DNA of 64,000 bases from Piezodorus guildinii (Eukaryota; Arthropoda; Insecta; Hemiptera; Pentatomidae). Positions 30,932-44,304 of this stretch are shown here, one piece after another. The DNA is taken from positions 104,688,116-104,752,115 of the forward strand of contig CM041294.1 of the NCBI GenBank assembly GCA_023052935.1. Reading direction: 5' to 3'. Within the stretch, counting starts at the first letter, position 1; each line of letters opens with the position of its first letter. The position numbers and the translations under genes are program-made. The notes under the pieces were generated by a model. The model saw only the letters and a list, made by a program, of their open reading frames with translations, had not been told where the DNA came from and did no database searches.

Positions 30932-32610
30932 TCTGATGCGGGCAACACACGACTTTCATTTACCTCGGCAGTTACAATCAATTTAAAAACTAATAAATGA
31001 AATAGAAGTTGAAAAAAGTTTTAACTTAATTTTAAAAAAATAATAGTTTATTAAGTTTCGATGGGAGCATATGATTAAGATTAAATAATATTAGAATAAA
31101 ACAATCAGTAATGTGTTTACGCCCTATTCATCACTTTACATAACCTTTTATAATTTCATATGTAAGAAAATATTTTTTTCAAAAATCCTTGGCATTCCAA
31201 CGGTATATTACTGCTGTTATTTTCAGAAAATTAAAAAACTGAGTTGAAAAAATATTTTTGCTCTTCCTCTTTTGTAAGATATCGAATTCGTTCACCTTAT
31301 TGTAATGTATTGAGGATACTGAGGGGAGTTCATTATTAAATAATTTTAATATTAACCAATTAAAGATAACTAACCTTAGTCGGCAAAACATCAAAAGTTG
31401 TTTACCTAGCCCCCTAGATTTCCCATCGTTATGGGCCCCCCAGCGGTACCAGAAACCTCTGGTAGTTTCCCCCCAGTGGCGGGCAACAAGAATATTAAGA
31501 GTCGTGAAAAGATAAGAATAATAGCACTAAGGCTATACCGCCAACCGGGGCACTTCCCATCTCGGCCCACCCGAGGTGACGAGAATGAGAGAGAAGAACC
31601 GAAGAGTTAGTCAAGTTTTATCCTCAAGAGGAGTGAGTCGGGTTCCATCTACAAGAAGAGGAGGTGGTCGTCGGGGTTCTGAGAGCAGCTGGAGGATGAT
31701 GCCGAGAAAGGGGACCTAAAACTGATTTCACCTTCGCCAGCCGGGACAGTGTTTTAAAGGTATCTCGTTATTTGTAATATTGTATGGCAAAGGTAGTTGT
31801 TAAAATGTCCCTCAGACTTCTTAATCAGAGTTCAAGGCAATGTGTTAATATAATGGATATGTGTAAATTAATAATTATAGTATTGTATTAATTGAATCTT
31901 GTATACTTTAATCTTACCCAGCATGCCACCTATTGGATTGGTAAACACGATACCTTTGGAAAGGAGATCCAATGGTATCATTAAATATAGTTTATATACT
32001 GACTAAATATAGTAAGTAAGCTAATTTTTGAAGCTACCGCTACCTTAGAAAAGCAGCCGGTCAAAAACATAGCATTATATATTTACTATTTTTTTATCAA
32101 TACTAACAAAATGACATAGTTATTTCTACAAAATTAAAGGTACTTAAGAGGAAGAAAACTTTATTAGCATTTAACCCTGTCACACTACTTCAATCAGAAT
32201 GAAACATACATCATATTAAAGGATATAGGGAGTTTAATCAAAATTTTTAGTGTCGCTTTTGAGAAAATTGTGAAAAGATGCAAAATGCATCGTATGAAGT
32301 AGCTCTTCGGTTTCTCCGATATTGGTGAAAAGGTTGCTAGAACATCTAGGGCTTATACTACCAATGCATATTGGTGAGGCATTTAAACATGAAATTTCCG
32401 TTTCGTGTGGCTCTTCGTGATAGACTTATCACGCACACACACTCACACACGCTCACGGACACAAACTCCTTTTTGCGCGACTTGTTTATTTAGACTTAGG
32501 GAACCATAAAACGTGAATTTCCGTTGAAAAACGGAATTCGAAAATTTTCACGATCGCAATTCTTTCCCTTACTATATATTTCATAAATAGGTAAGTGACT
32601 AGCGAGGACA
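30932..32610 (+). repeat. Helentron-like repeat copy with a foreign insert
   Basis: The 5' end TCTGATGCGGGCAACACACG and ACTTTCATTTACC are at 30932. The middle blocks (ATTTTTTTCAAAAATCC, TCCAACGGTATATTACTGC) run to about 31280. Sequence resumes near 32080 with TTAAAGGTACTT, TTTAACCCTGTCACAC, AAATGCATCGTATGAAGTAG, a mixed CA tract (32433-32462), ACGTGAATTTCCGTTG, CACGATCGCAATTC and CCCTTACTATATATTTC. The last bases resemble the AGGTAAGTG terminal motif. Confidence 0.75.
31300..32080. other. Unknown insert with GC-rich core inside the repeat
   Basis: About 780 bp not present in other copies. The core (31400-31760) is GC-rich, with CCCCCTAGATTTCCC, ATGGGCCCCCCAG, CCTCTGGTAGTTTCCCCCC and GTGGCGGGCAACAAG. 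Outer parts are AT-rich. It could be an LTR, a LINE 5' UTR or a SINE-like element. I see no boundaries, TIR or target duplication. Confidence 0.4.
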
Positions 32611-33861
32611 TTGATGAAGTTTAACATGACAAGACTTAGTATTCGTAGAGATGTTATGCCGTATGTTTAAAAATTAAATGAATTTTATTGTAAATGCAAC
32701 AAATTCTTAATGTTTCTCACTCTTAGTTTTCAGCGTATTTAAAAAAAAACAACCTCCGAATAAGAATTCAAAAACTGCCTAATTAAAGTGTTTTTTTTTA
32801 CAAAAATAAACATGACAGATTAAATCAATGAAAGATCAAAACCTTAAATCACTCAAAAATAATTTACTGCGTGGACTATTGAATTTAAATGGTCATACTA
32901 AATGTAGGGCGGTATCTGAGCTAAATTAAAATATAAATATTTTGAATTCATCATAATAATATATTTTCATAAATAAATATAAATTGATCTAAGAAAATTG
33001 AATTAATCAAGTGAATAATCTTATCCAGGATATTGGCATTTTGATATGGAATACTTTTATGAACAACCATCAAGAGGTTTTTGTAAATTTAACATCAGTA
33101 ACCATCTTATGTACCTCAGTACATTTTTAATTAAATAAAAAAATACATACTCATCGGAGCCTAAAATGTCTTGTATATATTATTTTTACAAACGCATTAT
33201 TTCTCATACTAATATAAATCATTTTCTATAAAATTATTAAGGTTTAAAAACTTGAAGCAATTAAAAAAAAAATCTTCATAAACCAAAACGAACATTTTAT
33301 CGAGACAACGTGGAATCCGTGGTACGGTAGATTCAAAATAAATCAATAAAATATTGTACAAAATATAATTCAAATTTGAAAAAAAATCAACTGATAATAA
33401 AATTTATTAAGTAATAAAAGTAATCTTCAACAGTGCTGCTGGTCAGCCCATAGAAAACAACCGGACTAACCTTGACTAGAAATGTTACAAATCACATATT
33501 TCCTCCTCTGGACGTTGATTACTTTCAGAGAATCAGGACAATGTAACATTGCATTAGGGAGTTAATATACCACACCTCCGACGGTTGTAATTAACGGTAG
33601 CTTTTATATCCTACAATAAGCGAAAATCGAAGGGAATGGATGAAATACGAGTACACAGCTCGCCGTGGGAAGCTGGAGCTATACTAAACACGCTGTGCCT
33701 CAACGTATTCACTGTATGCTCGTAGGCGCAAATTATATATTTAAAAAATAATTAATAGATAGATTGTATTAAAGAATTAGTGATCGAAACACAATTTATT
33801 AACTTTTAAATAAACTTGTGAAAAAATAAATAAATAAAAGAAGAATGTACTAATATAACCC
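32611..33861. other. AT-rich stretch, one GC-richer part
   Basis: No gene. 33440-33720 is less AT-rich and matches nothing in the window, so it may be unique host DNA. Confidence 0.4.
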
Positions 33862-34128
33862 ATGAAGGATTTTAGGCTCAGTACATACACAGTACTGTTT
33901 CTGGGCCAGCGGCCGTGACCGTGCAATGATGAGTGGATTCTACCGAGATCACGCTTTTTGGGTACCCACTTTATAGCGGGTCAGTGTGCCTCAGTAGGGT
34001 CCTCTTACTCTAGGATCACCTCACGGATGAAATCACAGAATAAATAAAATTCTGTCAATGCCGGGATTTGAACCAGGGACCCGAAGATCAGTAGGCTAGT
34101 GCTCTATCCATTAGACCATGCCACTCCC
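33862..34128 (-). mobile_element. tRNA-derived SINE (family 2), copy 2
   Basis: On the minus strand, GGAGTGGCATGGTCTAATGG begins a tRNA-like head with A-box TGGTCTAATGGATAGAGCAC and a good B-box, GGTTCAAATCCC, at proper spacing. The tRNA-unrelated body contains AATTTTATTTATTCTGTG, GGATCACC-like and GGTACCCAAAAAGCGTGATC blocks, ending CCTTCATGGGTTATATTAG with an AT-rich tail. Better preserved than the copy at 25340. Confidence 0.85.
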
Positions 34129-34139
34129 TTAATGTGGAA

Positions 34140-35002
<863 letters not shown>

Positions 35003-35347
35003 TATATTTATGTATAAAAATTATAGTAAACAAAATATGTATAAAATTAGACTCATCAAAAAAAAACTTTGGGCGAGATAAGGTATATTTTAATATTAAG
35101 ACCATTAGTAGAATATAGGAACATGTTATTTAACTGAATTGACTTTATTATTTAAAGTAAGCACTACTGGTTTCGCTATTAATTTAGAAAATTTAATAGT
35201 ACACGGACTTCGTAAATTTGTTTTTTTCATTATTGCTATCATATTCTTATTACTATAGACATGAATACTACTAGATTTTAATTGCAAATAATGATTCAGA
35301 TTTCTTAAACAAGGCCCAGGACATATTTATTACAAAGGTATAATATT

Positions 35348-36237
35348 TATTGGGTTGATGCAAAATTAATGCAGGTTTCCTCTATTGCAATATCTTAATT
35401 CCAATTGTGTAAACAAAGCTAATCCTAACATTGATCATTATTATACCAAAATAAACCTTATCTAATACCCTCTCTTTCACCATGAATTTGTTTAGTAAAA
35501 TCGTTTTGTTCAGTGTGTTCAAAGGTCTTGAATCGAAAATGTCAAAGTGCGATTTTCGTCAAATTTATTTTTACGAATTTAAATTAGGGCGCAGCGCTGC
35601 GCAAACGGCTCGTAATATCAATGAAGTGTGGGGTCAGGGGGCTATTAATGAGTGCACGGTGCAGCGTTGGTTCCAGAAGTTTCGCAGAGGAGATTTCGAC
35701 CTCGAAGACAAGGAAGGTCGGGGCCGTCATCTTGCTCTGGACAACGACCAGCTGAGGTCAAAAGTGGAAGAAGACCCAACCAAAACCACACGAGAAATGG
35801 CGGCGGAACTCGGAACTCAAAAATTGCAACGTCTTTGCCCAGCATTGATGAATCGGAAGGGGCCGATCCTGCTCCACGATAACGCCAGACCACACGTTGC
35901 ACAACCAACGCTTCGACGACTGCACGAGTTGGGCTACGAAGTTCTCCAACACCTGACCTCTCTCCTACAGACTTCCACTTTTTCAGGCATCTGGACAACT
36001 TTTTGAGGGAGAAAAATTTTCAAAACCAGGACGACATTGAAAATTCTTTTCGTGATTTCATTGAGTCCAGGGATTCGGATTTTTTTTCTGGTGGAATAAG
36101 AAAGCTTGTTGAACGTTGGCAAAAGTGCATTGATTCAGATGGAAATTATTTTGATTAAATATATATGGTTAAAGTAAAGATATGGCGTATTTACAATACC
36201 TACTAAAAACCTGCATTAATTTTGCATCAACCCAATA
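35348..36237 (+). mobile_element. Non-autonomous mariner with perfect terminal inverted repeats
   Basis: Element at 35350-36235, flanked by TA on each side. The 29-base terminal inverted repeats (35350-35378 and 36207-36235) are identical, beginning TTGGGTTGATGC. Total length is 886 bp against about 1.3 kb for a complete mariner. Perfect ends with a deleted transposase suggest movement in trans or recent insertion. Confidence 0.92.
35539..36158 (+). pseudogene. mariner transposase (cecropia-like), internally deleted and frameshifted
   Basis: The N-terminal helix-turn-helix half is clear: FRQIYFYEFKLGRSAAQTAR, TVQRWFQKFRRGDFDLEDKE, then DPTKTTREMAAELG. The frame jumps at about 35815 straight to KLQRLCPALMNRKG, followed by ILLHDNARPHVAQPTLRRL, the second Asp motif. 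Roughly 140 residues are missing, including the second DNA-binding part and the first catalytic Asp. A small deletion near 35955 shifts frame. The C-terminus (HFFRHLDNF, ENSFRDFIESRDSDFF, VERWQKC) remains open in the next frame to TAA at 36158. I chose the ATG at 35539 because an upstream ATG at 35482 precedes the usual start. Inactive. Confidence 0.9.
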
Positions 36238-36860
36238 GCATTTAGGCATAATTACATGATGGAACCATTAAATCTATAAACTATTTTCTTCCTGTCTTTA
36301 GTAAATAAAATAGTTCACACATGATTTTAATATTTTAAAAAATTGAAAATAAGAGGATATATTAAAAAAATTGTTGTATTGTACCGTAAAAAACAACTTT
36401 AAGGAAAATTCTTAAATACCTAGAATAGCTTTAATTATATATTTTTTAATTAATTGATAATCTTAAAAATTAACAATCATGCTTGCATTATAAACATTGA
36501 TATAACTTAATATATAGTGATATACATATTGCATCACCCCTATATTTTAATGATTGTTCATGGACAAAGTTATGTATTTCTGAAAAGAACAAAAAAAAAG
36601 GATTCCAAATCGAATTAGGCACTTCATTTTGTGGCATATTGAATGTCAAAAAATATATTTATAAGAATATAAAAATATATTTATCATATAATAAATTTAC
36701 AGTTGGTAATAAACAACAGCACTGTGTATTGGTTATATCTATTACTAGAGGAAACATTTGGAAAGCAAGGAACCTACGGGAACTTCATATTTGGCGTGCC
36801 AATCATAATTAAATCAGACCTCAGTTACAGAATGTCACCTGCAATAAGCGATATCAAACA
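36238..36860. other. AT-rich non-coding stretch
   Basis: No gene, repeat or RNA feature that I can support. Confidence 0.4.
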
Positions 36861-36990
36861 AAGCTATAATCATGATTCAATATTATACGAGTTACCTAGG
36901 ACAAACACTAGACCAAAGGATGACTTGGGGTCCACACGTCAAGATGAAAAGAATAAGTCTCAACTATTGCGTTTCACAGGTGCGAATAAT
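36861..36990 (+). pseudogene. jockey-type ORF2 fragment
   Basis: YLGQTLDQRMTWGPHVKMKR is the conserved segment after the RT core (compare YLGFLLDKRLTW in jockey-B). Only about 40 codons can be recognised, followed by an A-rich stretch. Confidence 0.6.
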
Positions 36991-37222
36991 AAATATGAAG
37001 ATAAAAAAAAAAAAAAAAATTATACGTACTAAGTACGTATCATCAAAAACAGACATAATAAAACCACGCATATAAAACGAATTCCGTTTAGTTTGACATT
37101 AGACCAGTACGAGAACGTGCGAACAATGTATTCTGCTCCGAATCAAATATTAATGGGGTGGTAACAGGCGGTAGTGCTGTAACCAACACGTGCATTCTGT
37201 GCTGTCTCTTCAGTTCCGAATT

Positions 37223-37310
37223 GTTGATAGCCGTTCTGTAGTAGATAGCTGTTCCGTTGGTGATAGCTCATCTGTTGTTGATATCTGTTCTGTTACCGAT
37301 TCGTTCGGTG
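37223..37310 (+). repeat. Degenerate 18-bp minisatellite
   Basis: Four to five units such as GTTGATAGCCGTTCTGTA and GTTGATATCTGTTCTGTT in succession (37223, 37241, 37259, 37277, partial 37295). In one frame it encodes an SVVDS-like repeat in a 62-codon frame that I do not consider a gene. Confidence 0.75.
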
Positions 37311-38064
37311 CCACAATGGGCCATTTCCAGCATTCAGCTCTTTTGTTGATAGATAGTGAACAATTGGTAAAACTCTAGTCCGGGCATTCGTAATTTGAAA
37401 TTGCCGATAAGAAGCTTAGCCCATTCAAAATGGCAATCATAATGCTCAACCTATTAAGCATACTAAACAATAAACCGAAATTTTTGCCAGATATTTATTT
37501 TAAATGTAAAGTTCTTGATCTTTTATTGAAATGTAGGATTTAAGAGAAAAGGATGTGAAACAAGCCAATATCAATATATAAATAAAATTATTATTATCCT
37601 GGGACATGTCCCTTTAGAAAAAATATAGAGAATGTACAAAAAGTGCTTTGGAGTCTTAGAACATATCAAGTACATATAACTAAGTTAATAATTACTGATA
37701 TAAAATAGGCATATTTTATTGATAAGAAAAAAATAAAAAAGCTTATTTACAATTTTATTGAGTCTGGATATTCATTAAATATTAAATATGTGGGATTTGA
37801 AGGTAGAAAGAGAATTGGAGTGACGGATGGAAGGAGGAATGGAATTACCTAGGATTGTGGATCTAATGAGAAAGGATCTGTCGAAATGTGCTGTTCGGTG
37901 GGCCTTACTGTATAAATCTGAAGGCCTGGAGCGTGTAAAACGAGGATGGACAGAGGATTTTAATTTTAGGAGGTCAAAAATGTATGATGGACGGTGGGAT
38001 TGGATAGCTTGGTAAAGGAATGACGCAAGGAAATACCTGAGACGATTGGAAGGGTAAAGCTACT
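37311..38064. other. Non-coding stretch
   Basis: No gene I can support. The 62-codon frame at 37827 begins about where the LINE relic's 3' flank would lie, and has no known motif. Confidence 0.35.
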
Positions 38065-39260
38065 TCAACTCGCCATGAAATTTGGATACGGAGGGACTCC
38101 GAAGATGAATCGGACAAAGCAATTAATTAAGCGTTTAATTTTTACCTCGAGATCCCCAGAAACACCATCGTATACCGTACAGCAATAGTCAGAGTGGGGA
38201 AATATTAAAGAGGTAACGAGGAGTTTTCGGGTTTCTAGCGGGAATATGTGACGGAGAGAATACAGTCGCTTAAAGGGTACGACGGGAGATTTCGGAAATA
38301 TGATTTTTGAAGGATAGAATTTGGTCAAAGGTTACTCCCAGATTCCTGACAGTCGGTTGGAATTTTATGGGATTGGTATTTAGGTACAGGGTTGGGATAT
38401 CTAGGACTGTTTTCAGGAGATAATGTGATCCTATTACAATTGCTTTTGTTTTTTCAGAATTTAGTTTTAAGTTATTGACTACAGCCCAGTGACTTATTCG
38501 ATTTAAGTCCTCTTGTAGTCTTTCTATAGCTGGTAATAGATCGGAAGGTGAGAAGGAAAAGTATATTTGGAAATCGTCGGCATAGAGATGGTATTTAGAG
38601 TGGTGGATAAAGAGAGGGAGGTCATTAATGTAGATAGCGAATAAGGTGGGGGTAGAGACGATGTTACTGGAAGGCGGTTACTGGAGGTAGGTTACTGGAA
38701 GGAGGTTGATCTGGCAGTACTACATACTGAGAACGATTGGAGAGGAATGATTGAAATCAGGGCAAAGCGCTGTTGGATACTGGAAGATTTTGGAGTTTGG
38801 TAAGAAGGATGCTATGGTTAAGCGGATTGGGTAGTATAACCGGGCCGAAAACCGGATTGGAGAGGACTAAGGAGAGAGTTTTCTTCTAGAAAATTTGACA
38901 GCTGGGTTTGAACAAGGTGTTCGAGCGGTTTTGATAGATTGGAGAGAATAGAAATAGGACGGAAATCTTGCGATGAGGTAGGATTCGGAACTTTATTTAG
39001 TGGTCGGACGAGAGCGGTTTTCCAGAAAGAAGGAAAAGTGGAATTTCGCAGAGAGAAATTATAAATATGATATAGTACCGGTGTGAGGTCTTTATTAGCT
39101 TTACAGAAATATGGTCCGGTCCATAGTCGATAGTACGGGATTTTAAGATCGCAGTAAGAAGTTCGTCGTAGGACACATGAGAAAAGAAGAAACTGTTTGG
39201 ATTGAAGTTTTGGTAAGTAATATCAGGAGTTGTCGAATAATTAGTAGGAGCTGAGGAAAT
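38065..39260 (-). pseudogene. CR1-like LINE RT, minus strand, decayed
   Basis: Reading downwards from 39100: FSLRNSTFPSFWKTALVRPL, QDFRPISILSNLSKPLEHLV, SLLSPLQSGFRPGYTT. After a damaged stretch with a short internal duplication near 38670-38705, FAIYINDLPLFIH and LYADDFQIYFSF (YADD about 38590) follow. Then come LNRISHWAVVNNLKLNSEKT, KAIVIGS, and the C-terminal FPHSDYCCTVYDGVSGDLEV and INCFVRFIFGVP. Several stops and indels break it. The wording (DFRPIS, FxxxFP..WK, FDYxxxVYDG) fits the CR1 group, the same family as 21945 and 40700. Confidence 0.8.
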
Positions 39261-39915
<655 letters not shown>

Positions 39916-40699
39916 ATATATATGTATTTATTTTATTTTATTATTTTTTTTCTTAGCCCCTTATTTCCTCTTCTAAAAGCTCCAATGCTGGAAAGTTCTC
40001 CTTTTTCTGCAATCATGCATTTAAGGAGCATCTCTTCAACGTAACTCCTGGAGAGTAATAACATTTTGAATAAAAATTCAGGTGATCGGGCTAAACTTAT
40101 ACGAATTTATTACTTATACGAGTTTCTGCCATCGCTGAGGTATTCCTGGGTGTTTCAGTTGATCAAATAAAGGATTAGGTACAAATTTCGTAGATTCAAA
40201 AAACTTTAGATCCCTCTCACTCAAAAATTTAATTTGTTGGTAGTTTCAACACTTTATGTAATTTTGTTGCGTTTGCTCTTTAAAATATCGCCCCTTTTGC
40301 GAATCTTCTTAGAATGCTGTTGTAATGCCTGGACACTCTTTCCCGCTGATTTAGCTACGTGAAGAAAAAGTTGTGAGCCATACCGTGATTAGAATATAAT
40401 AAAATTAAAATAATAATAAAAATAAACAACCGATTATTTTAATGGGAATAAAAAAGTCACAAATATAACTTCGAAGGAATTTGATATTAAACTTCGTTTT
40501 TTTTCATCAATAACAATAGTGATACATAGTATAATACTGTTGGAGAGTTAAATACTTTATCAGACATATAGAATTGTTCAATACAAGAGATAGTGGCAAA
40601 AAAAACAAAAAATTAAATTGTTTATGTCGATTATTTTGAATTAACATTAATTTAATTCTAAAATGAATATTTCATAATAAAATTTAACATTTTTAACAA
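39916..40699. other. AT-rich stretch, possible LINE scraps
   Basis: No gene that I can support. 40130-40210 vaguely resembles a jockey C-terminal coding region in reverse (GATCAAATAAAGGATTAGG), too weak to call. Confidence 0.25.
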
Positions 40700-41712
40700 A
40701 GTATTACAATTATGGAAGTACAATATGTAAAATGCGTGAATATCATTATTGTTCAGGAAAACCTAGATAGAATCTGTGCCTGGGCAAACCTGAATAAGCT
40801 AAGCTTAAACGCAACGAAAACTCAGGCTATTATGATTGGCTCTAATCTCCTCCTGAGATCCAACTCCACTTTTCATACCTTATTTCTAAATGACCATGAC
40901 ATTGCTTTCAGTCCCTCTGTCAAAAACCTAGGAATTATTATTGACCAATCCCTATCTTGGAAACCCTATATTGCCCAAATCTCTCGCAAAGCCATAAGCA
41001 CCCTAAAGTTTTTCCATTGCTCCAGTCACCTTCTCTCCCAATCCACGCGTAAAATCCTTTGTCTCCTCACTCATCTTCCCCCATTTCGACTACGGCTGTG
41101 CGGCCTCTGTATGGTACTTGAGAACAGAGTGAAGCGTATTATGAATTGTTGTTTTTGGTACTTGTGGTAATAAAGATTTGTTTTTGGTACCTCGAGACGG
41201 TCTCACGTGACTAACCTCTACGCCGAGTTGAAGTGGCTCCTTCCCTCCACACGCAGACAGAACTTCCTTGGGTCATTTCTCTACCAAACGATAAAATCCC
41301 AGCATCCTTCCTATATTTACTGTCTCCTTCAATTTAAATCCTCAGTCCACTTGCTTGAAAAAAGATCGCGCCACTCCGACCTTTATATCCCATCCCACAG
41401 AACTAAACCTTTGACCGATCATTTCTTCCCGTTCCACTGCGTTCTAGAATTCTATTCCTTCTAATATACATCGTGACTCTTCCTTATCCACATTTAAATA
41501 TCTCCTTTTCCAGTATCTATTATCCCTCACAGACGCTTGTTAACCTTAAATCTGATATTTGATGATAGAATTTAATCATTATAATGACTAAATGCTTACT
41601 TTATTTTGTTTTTTTCACAAAATTGTTGTTTTTATTTTCTTATCCTATTGTACTTATTATCATTATTATTATGATTATTACATTGTGGTTCGTGTATGTA
41701 TGCATGAGTGTG

Positions 41713-41790
<78 letters not shown>

Positions 41791-42100
41791 GTAAATGTAA
41801 TAAAAATGTAATAGAAATTAGTTGTTTTTATTTTATCATTCTATTGTACTTATTATCATTATTATATTGATTATTACTTTGTGATTTGTGTATGTGTGTG
41901 TGTGAGTGTATGTATATTTTTTTTTATTTTATTTATTTTTTTTTTTTTCGTTATCTACTATACCTATGTGAATAATTAAGTTTGTAAATAATTCAACCCA
42001 TTTAATATATTATAGCCAGAAGTGCTATCTTTATTTGAAACATCAATGTTCTTCTTAAGGGACTATGTCCCAGAATAAAGTTTATTTCTATTTCTATCAT
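40700..42100 (+). pseudogene. CR1-like LINE ORF2 C-terminal half and 3' UTR
   Basis: The main frame (40712-41170) reads ENLDRICAWANLNKLSLNAT, KTQAIMIGSNLLL, VKNLGIIIDQSLSWKPYIAQ, ISTLKFFHCSSHLLSQSTRK, then a frameshifted version of the FDYGC...V-Y-G segment and NRVKRIMNCC. A second frame (41207-41464) continues with TNLYAELKWLLPSTRRQNFL. The 3' UTR holds a TA tract and ends TTCTTAAGGGACTATGTCCC and AGAATAAAGTTTATTTC near 42085. The YADD region is missing, so this is a relic of the family at 21945 and 38065. Confidence 0.78.
41718..41788. repeat. (TA)n microsatellite
   Basis: About 70 bases of TA within the 3' UTR of the CR1-like relic. Confidence 0.95.
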
Positions 42101-43832
42101 ATATGACTACATGAAAAAATAAAAAATATTTTCATGTTAATAATCTGCAGAATGTTTTCCTTTTCCTGTAAGAGAAAATGGTTAAAATCCTAAGATTTCC
42201 GACGCTACTTTCGATTTAAGAAAAACGAAAGCGTAATTAAACGCCTACTGAAATAAAAGGGGAAACAGAGGGCGATTTGCAGCCCGAGACTTCCAATTAA
42301 TTAGCGGCTATTTGTGGATCCAAGTCAAGATTCAATTATCAATTCACAGAGCTGAGATGGAATTTTCAAATGAGATGGATTACGATAGCACAGAGCGAAT
42401 TTCACTTCAAAGGTTTTCACTGGATTTTATTAGTTTATTAATACTTTAGGAAAATACAAATGTATTACATAAGATCGGAAAATTATTTGATTTATTCATT
42501 TTGGTTTCTTGAAATTATTAGTTTCACTATAAATGTTGTGTGCTTATTTGGTTTAATTTTCTTACTGTTTACAATTTAAGTAAAATTAGAAAATTCCATA
42601 TTCAAAAAATTTAGATTTACCTCTAAATCCGTTCAGCATTTCTATGATATTTGATTTTTTTTTACTTCATTTTATTATAAAGCAATATAATATGTATATA
42701 GTGTTTTTTATTGTGACGTCACTATTCATAGCCATTCAATTAAATTCATAGCCTTTCGTTCTAGAATTGGAATGATTTAAATTGTTCAATGAATAATAAG
42801 ATTAAACATGTAAGATTTAACATTTTGTCTGTTGTTTTTGTTTTTTTTTAGTTTAGCTTGTAATAATTAATTTCACCCAATCTAAAATTAAAAAAGCTGA
42901 TTAATAATGAGTCGAACCATTCGAAATCGGCCAATTTTCATTAATTTTGCAGCTAAACAATTTTAATTTTAATGTTTTTTTCTCAGTTGTTCTTTATTCT
43001 TTAGAAAATATAAACCGTTGATAACATATTTTTCTGGCTAAAACTTTTAGTGTTGCACCCGTTTTAAGTCAGGAAAATGTTTATTGGGAAAATCATTCAA
43101 ATTCTTGTAAGTTTTTAGATATTAAATCAAAACAAGAAATATCAAATCAAAACTAAGAATATAATAAGGATATGCTTATATTTTTTGTCCCCAACAACTC
43201 ATTACCTAAATAGTGAAGAAAGTGGTTTAACATTTTCTCGAAAATGAACAAAAAACAAGACGCTTTGCAAGATAAACATATTTAAAGGAAAAAAGACACC
43301 TTTGATTATTTTTTCTTGTATAGCTTAGTCATAGTCCTATATTCTGTAAAAAAAAAAAAATCGATCTTGAGAACATAGTCCTTTGTTGTAAATGAATTTT
43401 CAAAAATAGCAAATATTTATTTTTCGTGATGTTTAAACGGAAATATCTTAAAAGGAACCGAGTAAAAGTAATAAACACGACACATCTGAAAGATGAGTAA
43501 AGTGATATAAATTTCGTTGCTGAGACTAAGCTGATTCCGGAGTTATAAAATTCTGTTCGATGTTAAAATAACTTTTTCTTTAAAATTTATTAACTCCGGT
43601 AATTTTGCATATTTCAAAACGAAACAGACTCTAGAATGGTAATACAATTAATACATACAGATTTTGTGCAACACATAAAATGGTAAAAGAAAATTTACAT
43701 AAACTGAAACATTTTACCGGCTATTAAAAGAAAGGTTAGAAAGGAGTCTCACGATTAATTTTATTTTTCTTGTATAGTCTTATCATTGCAGTAACATACG
43801 GTATATAAGAAAATTAAATTAATTACCATATA
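42101..43832. other. Non-coding stretch
   Basis: 42230-42430 is less AT-rich and matches nothing else here, possibly unique host DNA. 42905-43065 resembles 13175-13370. An A run lies at 43348. No gene seen. Confidence 0.4.
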
Positions 43833-43971
43833 AAACATATGGTATACAAGAAGGGCTTTTCTGCGTTAATACTCCCCTCTCTCCTCCTGGTCCGAGAAAA
43901 CCCCGTATAGCCTTCAAATGTGAGGTGTGGTAGAAAAAAATTATTTGGTTAGTTTTCTGATTAGTTGTGTA
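43833..43971 (+). repeat. 139-bp direct repeat, copy 1
   Basis: Starts AAACATATGGTATACAAG and ends TTCTGATTAGTTGTGTA. It is repeated at 44166-44304 with about two differences. Confidence 0.93.
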
Positions 43972-44165
43972 CAGTAATCTCAATTAAATTTCTAATATTG
44001 AAACTTCACATTTTTGTTAGCAAAACTAATAGCGTTAGAGCAAGTCAAAAAGTTACATTTTTGGAATAAAAAAAAGTAACACAAAAAAATAAATGAAAAC
44101 GATAGACCCCATCCCAAAAGACATATTCATTTTAAATACAGGTGAAACTGATAACTGCTATCACT

Positions 44166-44304
44166 AAACATATGGTATACAAGAAGGGCTTTTCTGCGTT
44201 AATACTCCCCTCTCTTCTCCTGGTCCGAGAAAACCCCGTATAGCCTTCAAATGTGAGGTGTGGTAGAAAAAAATTGTTTGGTTAGTTTTCTGATTAGTTG
44301 TGTA
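44166..44304 (+). repeat. 139-bp direct repeat, copy 2
   Basis: Same length and order as copy 1, offset 333 bp. The spacer contains unrelated AT-rich sequence. Confidence 0.93.

Noticed and set aside
37827..38015. 62-codon frame as a gene
   Set aside because: No motif; adjacent to a CR1-like relic in AT-rich DNA.
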